Shown here piece by piece: positions 29,611 through 39,704 of a stretch of 64,000 nt of DNA; position 1 is the first letter of the stretch, and every line of letters begins with the position of its first letter. The stretch is taken from positions 5,890,001 through 5,954,000 of the forward strand of contig NZ_CP065047.1 of the NCBI RefSeq assembly GCF_015689175.1. The letters are read 5' to 3'. Under the pieces are notes generated by a model. The model had not been told where the DNA came from. It did no database searches and was given only the letters and a program-made list of their open reading frames with translations. This stretch comes from Mycobacterium kubicae (GTDB lineage Bacteria > Actinomycetota > Actinomycetes > Mycobacteriales > Mycobacteriaceae). Both the position numbers and the translations under genes were made by a program.

Positions 29611-30513
29611 CTATGTGGCTTTCGCCGCGTCGTTGGAGGAATTCCCGACTGTGCCAGCGTTCGTCTCACCAGACGTCTTGAGTACTCGAACACGCGCGTC
29701 CGATCCAGCTTTGCTGTGCGTGGGGGGAAAACCGTCACGCGGGACACCGAGGCCCGCGCGTCGATGACTTTCTGGTGCCGAACCAACACGGTCGCCTGCG
29801 CCGAATCGGCGGTAGGCGACATTGGCCACCGCGAAGGCCGCACACGCGCACGCCGGGACAGTCAACGAGAAGCCGCCGAGCCGCGCGCCAATGAGCAGTC
29901 CTACCGTGCCGCCGCTGAGGAACAGCAACAAGGTGACCGTGAGCACGGTCGCTTTCAACTTGTCGATGCCGTTCTCGCGGCTGCGTCCCAATATCAGTCC
30001 CAGATCGGTGACGGTGCCGGTGAAGTGGGTGGTGCGGATCGCCATGCCACGGAAGCTCGATGTCAGCCCGTTCTGCATGCCCAGGGCGAGGGCCGCGAAC
30101 ATCGCCTGCACTACGGAGGGTTCGATACCGATCGATTCGATGGCGGCTCTGACCGCGGTCTCTTCCACACCGAAGGCGGCCAGCAGGAGAAAGACGGCTT
30201 CTCCGGTCAGGACGGCGGCATGACGCGGACCGGTCAACGCCTTGGTCGACCCGAGCAGCGCACCGGCGGTGGTGGCCCCGGCCAGGAAGCCGACCAGGAT
30301 CGCCGCCAGCAGGTGACCCTCATACAGCCACGGGTTGGCCGTGTTCATACCGAGCTGAGTCGTCACTGCCGTCAGGTTGCCGACTGGAAACGCGAGGATC
30401 AGCAGCGCGACCGCGTTGACGTAACCGGCGTTGAGCGACAACAGTCCGCTGTAGAAAACCAGGAGTCCCTCTTTGGGCAGGAAGCCGACGCGGGGCGGAT
30501 CAAACGGTGGCAT
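29611..30513 (-). CDS. DUF1275 (YoaK-like) integral membrane protein
   Basis: This 300-residue protein has the pattern of the DUF1275/YoaK family. About six hydrophobic helices are visible, with family motifs SGLLSLNAGYVNAVALLI (first helix), FLAGATTAGALLGS and ALGMQNGLTSSFRGMAIRTT, followed by THFTGTVTDLGLIL. The family is widespread and its function is unknown; transport has been suggested. The last 50 residues form an unusual hydrophilic tail (from about SAPESHRRAGLG) that normal family members lack. The gene is on the strand of espK, 95 bases downstream of its stop. In M. tuberculosis, as I recall, espJ and espK are direct neighbours, so this is an insertion in the ESX-1 cluster. Confidence 0.88.
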   Translation of the reverse strand: MPPFDPPRVGFLPKEGLLVFYSGLLSLNAGYVNAVALLILAFPVGNLTAVTTQLGMNTANPWLYEGHLLAAILVGFLAGATTAGALLGSTKALTGPRHAAVLTGEAVFLLLAAFGVEETAVRAAIESIGIEPSVVQAMFAALALGMQNGLTSSFRGMAIRTTHFTGTVTDLGLILGRSRENGIDKLKATVLTVTLLLFLSGGTVGLLIGARLGGFSLTVPACACAAFAVANVAYRRFGAGDRVGSAPESHRRAGLGVPRDGFPPTHSKAGSDARVRVLKTSGETNAGTVGNSSNDAAKAT

Positions 30514-30608
30514 CGGTGTCGAGGATCTGCTTGTCGGCCTTCATCTTTCGCGAGCCTAGCAACGGCGGCCGGGGCGCGCCCGGATCGCAAATCAAACTCA
30601 CAGACTTC

Positions 30609-32900
30609 CTAGGAGGCGTCGGCCAGCGCGCTGTCCAGCAGACCCGCGACATGCCGCCAGTACAACCAGTCGGCAACCGCCGGACGCTGCGCCGCCGCAT
30701 CGCCGGCCCGGTAGGCCTGATGCAGGGCGATCTCCTGGCAGTGCACGGCGTAGGCGCGGAACGCGCGCAGGTGCGCGACTTCGCGGCCCACGGCGGTGCT
30801 GGTCATCGGCTTCATCAGGTCGAACCACAGCATGTGTCGCTCGTCGTCGGGCACGTTGGCGTCCGCGGGAGCCGCCGGCAACAAGTCGAGCAGGTGCAGG
30901 TCGTCGGTGTCGGCGAGTTGGGCCGCCGCGGAGGGGTCGACGACCTCCAGCCGGGACCGGCCGACCATGTTGCCGGTTTCGGGGATGTCATCGGCTTCCA
31001 GGATGATCTTGGCCGCGCCGGGATCGGAGTTGGCCAGCTGCTCGGCGGTCCCGATCACCGCCCGCAGCTTGAGGTCGTGAAACGCCGCCCAGCCCTGCAC
31101 GGCCAGCACCGGATACGTGGCGGTGCGCGCCTTCTCGTCGGGCGGCATCGCCCGGTCGGCACTGGCCAGATACACCTTGGCCGGTAGCTCCACGCCGTCG
31201 GGGATGTAGGCCAGGCCGTAGCTGTTGGCCACCACGATCGACCCGTCGGTGGTCACCGCGGTGATCCAGAAGAAGCCGAAGTCACCCTCGGTGATGCTGT
31301 TCGGCGCGTTGAGCGCCGCCGCGACCCGGCGCGCCAGCCGTAGCGGATCGGACTTACCGCCCCGGCCCCGTGAGGCGGCGGCGATCGCGTCGCGCGCTGC
31401 CCGCGCCGCCGAGACCGGGATGGACGGCGTCACGGTGACGTCGTCGGCGGGTTCGGATTTGTCCTTGGCGTGGTCGGGGGTTGGGCGCGTCGGAGGCGGC
31501 GCGGTGCGTGCCGAGGCAGGGCGCGTGCCGGGTGTTGCCGGTCCGCGACCGGCCGCTCCCAGCGGCGCCCGCCCGGAAGCTGCGCGGGAGGCCGCGCCCG
31601 ATGCCGCGGCCGGTCCGGCGTTCTGGCTGGTCCCCGCCGCCGCGGCCGCCGCACCCGGGGCCGCGGATCCGGCCCGGCCGGCTACCGCAGGCATGCCACC
31701 GGCGGCCGCCGGCGCCACTGCAGCTGAGGTGTCGTCACCGTGCTGCGAGGGGGCGGTCCCGTGCGCCGGGGCCGCGGGTGCATCGGTGGCCGCCGCGGGC
31801 TTGACGTGCGCCGGCTCGGTGCCGGGGGTGGCCGGCGGGGAGGACTTGCCGCCCTCCCCCGGTGTGCCCGGCTGATCGGGTGCGGTGGGCGGCCCGCCCG
31901 GCGCCGCCGGCAGCTGCGGGCCGGGTGCGGGGGTTGCCGGATTCGACGGCGCCGGCGCAGGGCCCGGCGTCGGCGACCCCGGTGAGATCGGCGTGACCGG
32001 GCGCGGTGTCACCGGCTGAGCGGGTTCGGGTGCGTCCGGCTTGGGGTTCACCGGAGTGATCGGCGTGACCGGCTTGCCCGGAGTGACCGGCGGCTCTGGG
32101 GTCACGGGGGCCAGCGGCGGCAACGGGTTCACCGGCGTGATGGGGGTGACGGGGACTCCGGGGGTGACGGGCGTGACGGGTGCCGGGTCCACCGGACTGA
32201 TCGGCGTGACCGGCTTGCCGGGAGTGACCGGCGGCCCCGGTGCGATCGGGTCGTACGGGTTGGCCGGAACCGGTTCGAACGGCGTCGGCGTCGGTGTGCC
32301 GGGCGACGGTGTGTTGGGGGCCGGCACCACCAGAGTCGGCACCTCCGGGGTGGGCGGGGTCACCTGGTGCAGCAGATCCTCGAGCGCGTTCTTCGGCGGT
32401 CTCCAGTTTTTCGACGCCAGCACCTGCTCTGCGGTTTCGGCGACCAGGCTGGTGTTCGCCGCGTGGGTCTCGCGCACCAGTGCGGTGATGGCGGTCTGTC
32501 GCTGTTCGGCGTCGAGTTCCGGATCGGTTTCCAGGATGCTGATCTGGCGCTGCGCACCGTCGACGTTGTTGCCGATATCGGCCTTGGCTTGCACCAATAG
32601 TCCGGCGATGTGCCGGTGCCAGGTGATGACCGTGGCGAGGTAGTCCTGCAGGGTGCTTATCTCGTTGAGGTTGGCGCCCAGGGCGCCGTTGGCGGCGTTG
32701 GCCGCGCCACCGGACCAGACCCCGCCGTCGAACACCTCGACCTGCTGGCGGCGGGTGCTGTCCATGACGTCGGTGACTTGGCGCAATACCTGGCTGTACT
32801 CCTGCGCCCGGTCGTACAGGGTGTCCTCGTCGGCTTCCGGCCAGCCGCCTGGTTCGAGCATCTGGCCGGCGTACTCGCCGGTGGGCCGCGGAATGCCCAT
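30609..32900 (-). CDS. espK: ESX-1 secretion-associated protein EspK
   Basis: EspK is a chaperone-like partner of EspB. The 763-residue protein has an N-terminal helical WXG/PE-PPE-like domain (about 1-180, including [18 protein letters not shown]). A long disordered Pro/Thr-rich region follows (about 200-520) with tandem units such as [15 protein letters not shown] globular C-terminal domain lies from about 560 ([20 protein letters not shown]) to [14 protein letters not shown] start at ATG 32900, which gives the conserved [16 protein letters not shown]; in-frame codons upstream to 33047 are unsupported. It is last of the minus-strand mycP1-eccE1-espB-espL-espK group, 165 bases after espL. 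Confidence 0.93.
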   Translation of the reverse strand: MGIPRPTGEYAGQMLEPGGWPEADEDTLYDRAQEYSQVLRQVTDVMDSTRRQQVEVFDGGVWSGGAANAANGALGANLNEISTLQDYLATVITWHRHIAGLLVQAKADIGNNVDGAQRQISILETDPELDAEQRQTAITALVRETHAANTSLVAETAEQVLASKNWRPPKNALEDLLHQVTPPTPEVPTLVVPAPNTPSPGTPTPTPFEPVPANPYDPIAPGPPVTPGKPVTPISPVDPAPVTPVTPGVPVTPITPVNPLPPLAPVTPEPPVTPGKPVTPITPVNPKPDAPEPAQPVTPRPVTPISPGSPTPGPAPAPSNPATPAPGPQLPAAPGGPPTAPDQPGTPGEGGKSSPPATPGTEPAHVKPAAATDAPAAPAHGTAPSQHGDDTSAAVAPAAAGGMPAVAGRAGSAAPGAAAAAAGTSQNAGPAAASGAASRAASGRAPLGAAGRGPATPGTRPASARTAPPPTRPTPDHAKDKSEPADDVTVTPSIPVSAARAARDAIAAASRGRGGKSDPLRLARRVAAALNAPNSITEGDFGFFWITAVTTDGSIVVANSYGLAYIPDGVELPAKVYLASADRAMPPDEKARTATYPVLAVQGWAAFHDLKLRAVIGTAEQLANSDPGAAKIILEADDIPETGNMVGRSRLEVVDPSAAAQLADTDDLHLLDLLPAAPADANVPDDERHMLWFDLMKPMTSTAVGREVAHLRAFRAYAVHCQEIALHQAYRAGDAAAQRPAVADWLYWRHVAGLLDSALADAS

Positions 32901-33065
32901 CGCTACGCACCCCCCGAAGGGTTGAAGGCGGTGCGAATCGTCATGGTTACCAAGCCTATCCGAGGTCAACTGCTGGTCACTGCACCAATTTCGGGCCGGT
33001 GCCGAAACCCGAACCGCCTCGGGCGCTTTCCGATTCGTGCCCGACACGCTTGGCAGGGCGAAGGG

Positions 33066-33413
33066 TTAGACCACACCTCGGTTGGCGGCTTGCGACATGG
33101 CCGCCAGGGCCGCGGTCAGCTGCTCGCCCGCGGCGGCGTTGTAGGCGCTCGCGGCCGACTGTGCATGCGCCAGCGCCTCATTGACGCGCGCGCCGACCGC
33201 CTCGGCGCCGATCTCCTTGATCAGCCCGTCGTCGATGCGCACCCCGGTGAGCCATTGGTGGCCGTTGATCGTCACCTCGACGGTCTGGGCTTCGTCCGTG
33301 CCCCGGAAGGAGCCGGTGTTCATCTGATTCAGCGTGCCGTCCAGGGCGGACTGAAACTGTGCCGCTACGGCCAACGCTTGCGCGACGTGTGGGGGCATCT
33401 CCATACTGGTCAC
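33066..33413 (-). CDS. espL: ESX-1 secretion-associated protein EspL
   Basis: EspL is a small cytosolic protein (115 residues), homologous to the YbaB/EbfC nucleoid-protein family by its sequence pattern. In M. tuberculosis it stabilises EspE, EspF and EspH. The central strand motif TVEVTINGHQWLTGVRID and the flanking helices (VAQALAVAAQFQSALDGTL; AVGARVNEALAHAQ) show the fold. I choose GTG 33413, which overlaps the espB stop by GTGA and gives exactly the length of the orthologue. ATG 33404, three codons later, is the alternative. The overlap indicates translational coupling to espB. Confidence 0.92.
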   Translation of the reverse strand: MTSMEMPPHVAQALAVAAQFQSALDGTLNQMNTGSFRGTDEAQTVEVTINGHQWLTGVRIDDGLIKEIGAEAVGARVNEALAHAQSAASAYNAAAGEQLTAALAAMSQAANRGVV

Positions 33414-34807
33414 TTCGACTCCTTGCTGTCTTGCCGGCGGCGGTTGCCGATGACGGCCTCGGTCCACTCCCGGTCCTCGGTGTAAAGCGCTTCGTCATCC
33501 TGTTTGGCGCCTTTGGATTTCGAGCCGCCCTGCCCCTGCCCGTGGCCCCCCATCGGCATGCCCATGCCACCTCCGGCCATGCCGCTGCCGGCGGGAGCCT
33601 TGCCCGCACCGAATGCGCCGAGGTCACCGGCGCCGGCCGGACGCACCGAATCACCGGCCATTCCACCGGTCGCGGGCGCCAACGGCATGGACGGCACGCC
33701 GCCGCCTCCACCGCCGCCGCCACCGAGTGACATCGGTTTCATACCAGGGTCTTTCGGCAGACTCGCCGCGGCGTCCCGGGTGGCCGACGTGAGTTCGGCT
33801 GCGGCGCCGGCCGGCATCCCGCCACCGGCACCACCGGCGGTGGGCGGCATCATCGGTGGCTGCATACCGGTGCCGGCTTGTCCGCCGGTCGCGCCCGCGA
33901 ATTGCATTACCTGGGAGGGGATTAACCCTTGCGGCTGCGGCGGTCCCGGCGGGTCGATCTTGACCGCTTTGGGCGGCTTGGCGATGTCGAGGCGGACGAT
34001 CTGCGCCGCCTTGCTGCTGTATTCGCTCAGCGTCTCCTCGGAGGTGGCCTGGTACTGCGAGTACAACTTGATGGCTTCGGCTTTGTAGTTCGGGTCCTTG
34101 GCCATCTCTTCGAGTTTGGTGATGTCGGCCAGGGTGGGGTGTTTGCGCCGCGCATACAGCTGCAGCTGCGCCAGGAACCGCGCTTGCTTGGCCAATGCCG
34201 CGCTCATCTCCGACATGTACAGGATCCACTTCTGTTGATCCTCAAGGGATTGCGTGCAAGCCGCGGCGGCATCGCCTTCCCAGTTCTGGAAACCGCGGAA
34301 TCGTTTGATGTCGCGTTGCAGCGCATAGTTCTGGGTGTCCCAGCCGTCGGCGAAGGCGCCCAGAGACCGGCCCTGGTCACCTGATTCCAGCTTGGTCGCC
34401 GCGGTCTTCAAGTCGGTGAAGTCGGGCTCCCCGGCTGTGTTCACCGACTGCCCGTCCTGCAGACCCGCCGAACTGTCCCCGCCGGCGCCGCCCGCCGATT
34501 CCCCCTCGACATGCCCTTCGCCGTCGCTGTTGAGCGCGGTCGCAGCGTCGTCGTCGACGTCTCCGTACGCCTTGGCCGCGTTGCGCAGGGAGGTCGCCAG
34601 GCGCTGGCGCTCCTTGCCGCCTGCGGTCAGGTATTCGCGCATGCTCTCGGCGTTGATGTCCAGTTGTAGCGCCGCGTTCTTGGCCGCGTTCAGGGCGCAG
34701 GGTGCCTGCGGGACATCGGTGGGGGGAACCGCCATCGGCGCTTCCACCTCGTCGGCCCGCGACAAGATCTCCTGCTGATCCACCTTCACGGTCTGCGGCT
34801 GGCTCAT
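33410..34807 (-). CDS. espB: ESX-1 secreted protein EspB
   Basis: EspB is an abundant ESX-1 substrate processed by MycP1 and able to form ring-shaped oligomers. The 465-residue protein has the PE-PPE-like helical N-terminal domain (about 1-280), including the WXG turn QNWEGDAAAAC and EMSAALAKQARFLAQLQLYA. The unstructured Gly/Pro/Ala-rich C-terminus (MQPPMMPPTAGGAGGG, then GGGMGMPMGGHGQGQGG) is where mycosin cleavage occurs. ATG 34807 follows a strong ribosome site (AAAGGAGGA) at 10-base spacing. The 100-base gap to eccE1 probably holds its own promoter. espL overlaps its stop. Confidence 0.95.
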   Translation of the reverse strand: MSQPQTVKVDQQEILSRADEVEAPMAVPPTDVPQAPCALNAAKNAALQLDINAESMREYLTAGGKERQRLATSLRNAAKAYGDVDDDAATALNSDGEGHVEGESAGGAGGDSSAGLQDGQSVNTAGEPDFTDLKTAATKLESGDQGRSLGAFADGWDTQNYALQRDIKRFRGFQNWEGDAAAACTQSLEDQQKWILYMSEMSAALAKQARFLAQLQLYARRKHPTLADITKLEEMAKDPNYKAEAIKLYSQYQATSEETLSEYSSKAAQIVRLDIAKPPKAVKIDPPGPPQPQGLIPSQVMQFAGATGGQAGTGMQPPMMPPTAGGAGGGMPAGAAAELTSATRDAAASLPKDPGMKPMSLGGGGGGGGGVPSMPLAPATGGMAGDSVRPAGAGDLGAFGAGKAPAGSGMAGGGMGMPMGGHGQGQGGSKSKGAKQDDEALYTEDREWTEAVIGNRRRQDSKESK

Positions 34808-34907
34808 CGCGGATCAATCCTCCTTTGTGCTACAGCCATTATCGTCGCTGAAGCCGCAGGTTCCTGCACCAATTTTCGCGGCCGTACCGCCGCGCGACAC
34901 CGGTTCG

Positions 34908-36305
34908 CTACTTGGGCAGCGCCATCTGGAAGCGGCTTTCCTCGGGAGGGGAAACCCGCCGGATCGGCAACTGGCGATGCCGCGGAGTGCTGATCATGTT
35001 GTGCCGCAAGACCACCCGGTCGATGCCGGGATGCGGGCCCAGGTAGGTGGTCGCGTGCGGCCACGCCACCTTGGCCTCCGGCCCGATCTGGGCGCCGATC
35101 AGCCGGGCGAACTGCTCGAAGTGCGGGCCGACGGTCACCACCGCACCCGCGGCCGCCGCGCGCACCGCGAACTGCGCGAAGGTCTGGGCGTCGCTGAGGT
35201 TGAGCGCGGCGTCGACGTCGTCGAACGGCATGTACACCGGGCAGCGGTTGACCGTTTCACCGATGAGCACACCGGCCGAGCCGATCGGTAACTGGCAGTG
35301 GCGATTGGCCACCAGGTTCTGGCCTTGCAGCGCCATGCGCTGCCCGCCGAACAAGCGGGAGAACCCGCGCGGAGTCTTCGGCTTGCCCGCCGTGGTCAGC
35401 AGCACCGTGGACCGCGGCGCCACGCCCGGCGCGACGCGCACCCGGGTGATGGTGTGGTCGGCGCGCGCCGACCACCACACGTCGGGACCGCCCGGCGCGG
35501 TGTAGGCGGCGGTGTAGGAGTCGCGGCCCTTGATCATCGACCACTTCTCCCGCACGAAGCCGATGTCGATGGCGTGGTCGTAGTCGTCAAAGCTGCGCCC
35601 GCACACCGCGTCGATGCCGTGGCTGGCCAAGGCGTCGGCGATGCGGGTGGCCGAGGCGACCAGATACCGGGCCAACCCGCTGAGGCCTTCGTCGCGGCGT
35701 TGCGCCGACTTGCGGGTGCGGTCCGGTTCGGCGCGCAACATGATCCAGCTGCGCCGGTTGGCCGGGGCCGGGTCGGCGCCGATCACTTGCTGGTAGAGGC
35801 TGACCACCTCGGGGCTGGCGGTGTTGCCGACGCGGTAGCCCGCCGACACCACGTCGGCCTCCAGGTCGGGGCAGTGGACGGTCAGCAGATCCTGCAGCAG
35901 CCGGGTGTCCAGCACGTCGTCGGTGTGGGCTGCCCCGTCGACGATGACGGTCGGGGTGAACGGGCGCGGTTTGAGTTCGATGACGGCGATCAGGTGATCG
36001 CGCCGCCACCGCACCGCCACGTGATCGCCGGGTTTGACCGTCGCGCCGACGACGGGTTCGGACGGGACCTCGGGCGGGCGGCGGTGCAGGCGCAGCCAAC
36101 GGAACACCGTCGCGATCCAGCCGGTGACCCGGCGGCCGAAGAAGGTGACGAAGGCGATGATGGCCGCGACGGCCGCCACCGTGACGCCGATCCACCAGTG
36201 CCGGGTGTGCAGGAACCACAGGATGCATGCCGGGGCCAGGACCGCGACCACCAGCGCGTGGCCGGTGCTGAACCGCAGCCGCACCGGGCTGACGAAGGTT
36301 CTCAT
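34908..36305 (-). CDS. eccE1: ESX-1 membrane component EccE1
   Basis: EccE1 is the peripheral membrane subunit of the ESX-1 complex. The 465-residue protein has two N-terminal transmembrane helices at about residues 10-55 (GHALVVAVLAPACILWFL and IGVTVAAVAAIIAFVTFFG). A cytosolic domain begins with a basic stretch (WLRLHRRPPEVPS). The start ATG 36305 overlaps the mycP1 stop by ATGA. Length and order agree with the M. tuberculosis eccE1-mycP1 pair. Transcription runs mycP1 to eccE1; espB lies 100 bases downstream. Confidence 0.94.
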   Translation of the reverse strand: MRTFVSPVRLRFSTGHALVVAVLAPACILWFLHTRHWWIGVTVAAVAAIIAFVTFFGRRVTGWIATVFRWLRLHRRPPEVPSEPVVGATVKPGDHVAVRWRRDHLIAVIELKPRPFTPTVIVDGAAHTDDVLDTRLLQDLLTVHCPDLEADVVSAGYRVGNTASPEVVSLYQQVIGADPAPANRRSWIMLRAEPDRTRKSAQRRDEGLSGLARYLVASATRIADALASHGIDAVCGRSFDDYDHAIDIGFVREKWSMIKGRDSYTAAYTAPGGPDVWWSARADHTITRVRVAPGVAPRSTVLLTTAGKPKTPRGFSRLFGGQRMALQGQNLVANRHCQLPIGSAGVLIGETVNRCPVYMPFDDVDAALNLSDAQTFAQFAVRAAAAGAVVTVGPHFEQFARLIGAQIGPEAKVAWPHATTYLGPHPGIDRVVLRHNMISTPRHRQLPIRRVSPPEESRFQMALPK

Positions 36306-37642
36306 CGGCGCCTCAGCGCGCGCGTCAGCAGCGAGCCCAGCCCCAGCGCCAGGCTAAGGCCCAGAACGGAGAGCGCCACGATGGTGATCGGCCGGCGATC
36401 GGGGCCCGGCTGGATCACCGGGGCGGGCAGGCGCCGGACGTTGGGCTGGGCGGCGGCGGGCCCGGCCGGGACGTCCCAGGTCAGTGCCGCGACGGTGTTG
36501 ATGACGCCGGCGCCGACGACGTTGTCCACTCCGCCGCCGGGGTGGCGTGCGGTGGCGGTGATGCGGTTCATCACCTGCACGGGGGTCAGGTCGGGGAACT
36601 TCTGGCGGATCAGCGCGGCCAGGCCGGAGACGTAGGCGGCGGCGAAGGAGGTGCCGGCGATGGGGACCGGACCTTCGCGGCCCTGCAGCGCGTTGACCGG
36701 ATCGCCGCGGTCGCCGAGGGCGATGATGTTTTCCGCGGGCGCGGCGACGCCGACCCACGGCCCGTGCATGGAAAACGAACTGGGGCCACCGGTTTGGCCG
36801 ATGCCGCCGACGGTCAGCACCAGCGGCGCGTACCAGGCGGGGGTGACGACGGTCTGCACCTTGTTCCAGCCGCGGGGGTCGTCGGGGGTGGAGGAGTCGG
36901 GCAGCGGGTTCTGCGAGCAGTCGCCGCCGACGTTGCCGGCCGCCACGACCACCACCGCGTTCTTGACGGTGACGGCGTAGTTGATGGCCGCGCCCAGGCT
37001 GACTTCGTCGATGGGCCGGGTGACCTTGTAGCAGGCGGCCTCGCTGATGTTGATGACGCCGGCACCGAGGTTGGCGGCGTGCACCACCGCGCGGGCCAGG
37101 CTGCGGATGGAGCCGGCGGCCGGGGTGGCGTTGGGGTCATTCGGATTGGGTTGGGTGCCAACGGGTTCGAACGCTTCGGAGGTCTGGCGGATGGAAAGGA
37201 GGCGCGCGTCTGGGGCGACGCCGACGTAGCCGTCGGTGGGTGCGGGCCGGCCGCCGATGATGGCCGCGGTGAGGGTGCCGTGCGAGTCGCAGTCGGACAG
37301 TCCGTTGCCGGCCTGGTCGACGAAGTCGCCGCCCGCCTCGGCCGGAACCCGCGGGGACGCGTCGACGCCGGTGTCGATGACGGCGACGGTGACACCGGCC
37401 CCGGTGGCGAACTTGTGGGCTTGAGCGACGTCGAGATAGCTGTCGCTCCACGGCGGGTCGTGAAAACTCGAATCCGGCAGCGTGGTCGGATCCGAGCACT
37501 GCACCCGCTGTTCGGTGGGCTGGTCGGGACCGGTCACATCGGGTGGCACGGCGGCCGGGTCGATGGCCGGCGGGGTGATGGCCGACGCGGAGGGCGCGGT
37601 GAACAACGCCAGCGCCACCGTCATCAGCACGATCCGGTGCAC
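36302..37642 (-). CDS. mycP1: ESX-1 mycosin (subtilisin-like serine protease) MycP1
   Basis: MycP1 is a membrane-anchored subtilase on the periplasmic side. It cleaves EspB and is needed for stability of the secretion complex. The 446-residue protein begins with a signal sequence (IVLMTVALALFTAPSASA). The catalytic triad is seen in VIDTGVD (Asp, about 90), CDSHGTLT (His, about 120) and AGTSFAAAYVSG (Ser, about 333). A C-terminal transmembrane helix (TIVALSVLGLSLALGLGSLL) ends in a basic tail. I use GTG 37642, which gives the orthologue length and places the signal peptide at the N-terminus. In-frame sequence upstream to 37921 lacks family features. It is first in the minus-strand operon. Confidence 0.94.
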   Translation of the reverse strand: MHRIVLMTVALALFTAPSASAITPPAIDPAAVPPDVTGPDQPTEQRVQCSDPTTLPDSSFHDPPWSDSYLDVAQAHKFATGAGVTVAVIDTGVDASPRVPAEAGGDFVDQAGNGLSDCDSHGTLTAAIIGGRPAPTDGYVGVAPDARLLSIRQTSEAFEPVGTQPNPNDPNATPAAGSIRSLARAVVHAANLGAGVINISEAACYKVTRPIDEVSLGAAINYAVTVKNAVVVVAAGNVGGDCSQNPLPDSSTPDDPRGWNKVQTVVTPAWYAPLVLTVGGIGQTGGPSSFSMHGPWVGVAAPAENIIALGDRGDPVNALQGREGPVPIAGTSFAAAYVSGLAALIRQKFPDLTPVQVMNRITATARHPGGGVDNVVGAGVINTVAALTWDVPAGPAAAQPNVRRLPAPVIQPGPDRRPITIVALSVLGLSLALGLGSLLTRALRRR

Positions 37643-37862
37643 CCCGGAACCACTCCATCCATTGAGCCGCTGGGAAAAGTCTGCGAGAAGTTTAGACGTT
37701 GCTGGTGGGGAAACGGCGCTATTCGCGTCGGGCCGGGTGGCGCTGGGGTCGGATGTGCATCGTCGGCGCCGGGCGTCACACCTGGGCGCGATTTCGCCGC
37801 GGATTCCGCCGCTGATGCACACTCGGAACCGTGGGCGCACGCTCGACGCGCACCCGCCGTCG
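37643..37862. other. Spacer between the ESX-2 (eccA2) and ESX-1 (mycP1) minus-strand operons
   Basis: These 220 bases follow the eccA2 stop and precede mycP1 on the minus strand. They should contain the mycP1-eccE1 promoter. I find no hairpin with more than a few base pairs and no small gene. The part next to mycP1 (37670-37720) is slightly AT-rich. Confidence 0.4.
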
Positions 37863-39704
37863 TCAGAGCTGGATCCGCACGTGCTTCTCGGCGCACGCGT
37901 CGCGCACCGCGGCAAGAACATCCTCGGCTCGCAGGGTCTGCAGGTCCTCGACCGTCACCGAGCCCTTCGCGTTGCGGTGCTGGGCCGCGACCCGCGAGTC
38001 ACGCAGCCGCTCGGCCCGCTCGATCACGTTGCGGGCGAAGCGCCCGTTGTGCATGGCGTCGATGCCGTGGCTGCCGTCGGGAGCGACGTAGGCACGCAGC
38101 GTCGCGCAGGCGGCGTTGAGCGCTTCGGCAGCGGCGGGCTCGATGACGGTGGCGCGTGGCTTGCCGTAGCGGATCGCGATTTCCACCAACTCGTCGGGTG
38201 TATAGGACTCGAACCGCAATTTGCGGTTGAAACGGCCAGCCAGACCCGGGTTGACGGTCAGGAATTCGTCGACTTCCTTCTCGTAACCCGCGCCGATGAA
38301 GCAGAAGTCGAAGCGGTGCACCTCCAGCGCGACCAGCAGTTGGTTGACCGCCTCCATGCCGATCATGTCCGGCCGGCCATCCTGGTGACGCTCCACCAGC
38401 GAATAGAACTCGTCCATGAACAGGATGCGGCCCAGTGAGCGGTTGATCAGTTCGTTGGTTTTGGGCCCAGACGCCCCGATGTGCTCTCCGCAGAAGTCGG
38501 CGCGTTTGACCTCGATGATCTCGGGGTGCCGCACGATGCCCAGCCCGGCGTAGATCTTGCCCAGCGCCTCCGCGGTGGTCGTCTTGCCGGTACCCGGGGG
38601 GCCGACCAGCAGCATGTGGTTGGTCTGGTTGGCCACCGGCAATCCGGCCGCCAGCCGCAGCGCGCGGACCTCGATTTGGTCCTCGAGTTCGGCGACCGCG
38701 CGCTTGACGTCGGCGAGCCCGACCTGGTTGTCTAGCAGCGCGCGACCCTCTTGCAGGAGTTCGTTGCGCCGCTCCTCGTGTTCGGCTTCGGTCCGCTGCT
38801 GCGCGGTCCGCTGCGTGGCCACATCCCACTTGTCGGTGCGGGTGTTGATGGTCTGCTCGTCGGTGATCACCAATTGCAGAGTGGGGTCAGCCAACGCCTG
38901 CTTGGCCGCATCGAGCAATGCGCCGTTAATGCTGGCCTTCGACAACCAGATCTGCGCCTGGTGTTCGTCGCCGAGCTGTCGATGCGCCATCCCCCGCACG
39001 TAAGCGAGATCGGCTGCGATCAACGGAAAGTCGGCCGGGTCAATCGCCGCGACCGCGGCGTCGTTACGACTATGGCGGGACTGCGACGGGTTAGCGTGCG
39101 CCTCGACGCGATCGGTCCAGTCGAGCGCGACGCGGGCCTGTCCCAGGTGCGCGGCGGCATGCGCGGCCAGGGCGCAGGTGGCCGCGGTAACTGCGGACAT
39201 GATGATTGCCTGCGGGGGTAGCACGGCCGCGGCCACAGCGATGACATCGGGCCAGCGCTGCGCGGCGAACATCAGGTACGCCTTGATGTACTGCTGCCAC
39301 TGGTGATTCTCCCAAGTGTCCAGCAGCGCTGGATCTGCCAGCAGCGCTTCAGCTTTCGCATATTGGCGATCGTCGATCAACGCGCTCGCCAATGCCAGTC
39401 CAGCGTGCGACGCCTCTGTCACCGAAATTGACAGATACGGGCCGGCTTTGATCGGCGTGGACAACCGCACGCCCAGCCGATTGGTTTCACGATGCAAGCG
39501 GGAGCCGTAGGTGTACAACTGCTGCACCGTGGACAACGACTCGTCGCCTGCGGCAACGCGACCCAACCAGGCGTCTGCCATCGACGGGTCGATTTCGGTT
39601 GCTTCCCGAAACCAGGCGCCAGCCGCACCAGGATCGTTGTCCAACAACGACATCGCCTGATCGAACCGCTTGCGGGCGGCGGCCGTCGTGGTGCTGCTGG
39701 TCAT
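37863..39704 (-). CDS. eccA2: ESX-2 AAA+ ATPase EccA2
   Basis: EccA2 is the CbxX/CfqX-type AAA+ ATPase of the ESX-2 locus. The 613-residue protein has an N-terminal TPR-like domain (about 1-300; AGAWFREATEIDPSMADAWL) and a C-terminal AAA+ module. Walker A LLVGPPGTGKTTTAEALG lies near residue 364. Walker B is RILFMDEFYSL near 430. The C-terminus is IRVQL-like and charged. ATG 39704 overlaps the eccE2 stop by ATGA. All motifs are intact although the ESX-2 locus lacks eccB2 and eccC2, so this gene is not visibly decaying. It could serve another ESX system or be recently orphaned. Confidence 0.93.
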   Translation of the reverse strand: MTSSTTTAAARKRFDQAMSLLDNDPGAAGAWFREATEIDPSMADAWLGRVAAGDESLSTVQQLYTYGSRLHRETNRLGVRLSTPIKAGPYLSISVTEASHAGLALASALIDDRQYAKAEALLADPALLDTWENHQWQQYIKAYLMFAAQRWPDVIAVAAAVLPPQAIIMSAVTAATCALAAHAAAHLGQARVALDWTDRVEAHANPSQSRHSRNDAAVAAIDPADFPLIAADLAYVRGMAHRQLGDEHQAQIWLSKASINGALLDAAKQALADPTLQLVITDEQTINTRTDKWDVATQRTAQQRTEAEHEERRNELLQEGRALLDNQVGLADVKRAVAELEDQIEVRALRLAAGLPVANQTNHMLLVGPPGTGKTTTAEALGKIYAGLGIVRHPEIIEVKRADFCGEHIGASGPKTNELINRSLGRILFMDEFYSLVERHQDGRPDMIGMEAVNQLLVALEVHRFDFCFIGAGYEKEVDEFLTVNPGLAGRFNRKLRFESYTPDELVEIAIRYGKPRATVIEPAAAEALNAACATLRAYVAPDGSHGIDAMHNGRFARNVIERAERLRDSRVAAQHRNAKGSVTVEDLQTLRAEDVLAAVRDACAEKHVRIQL

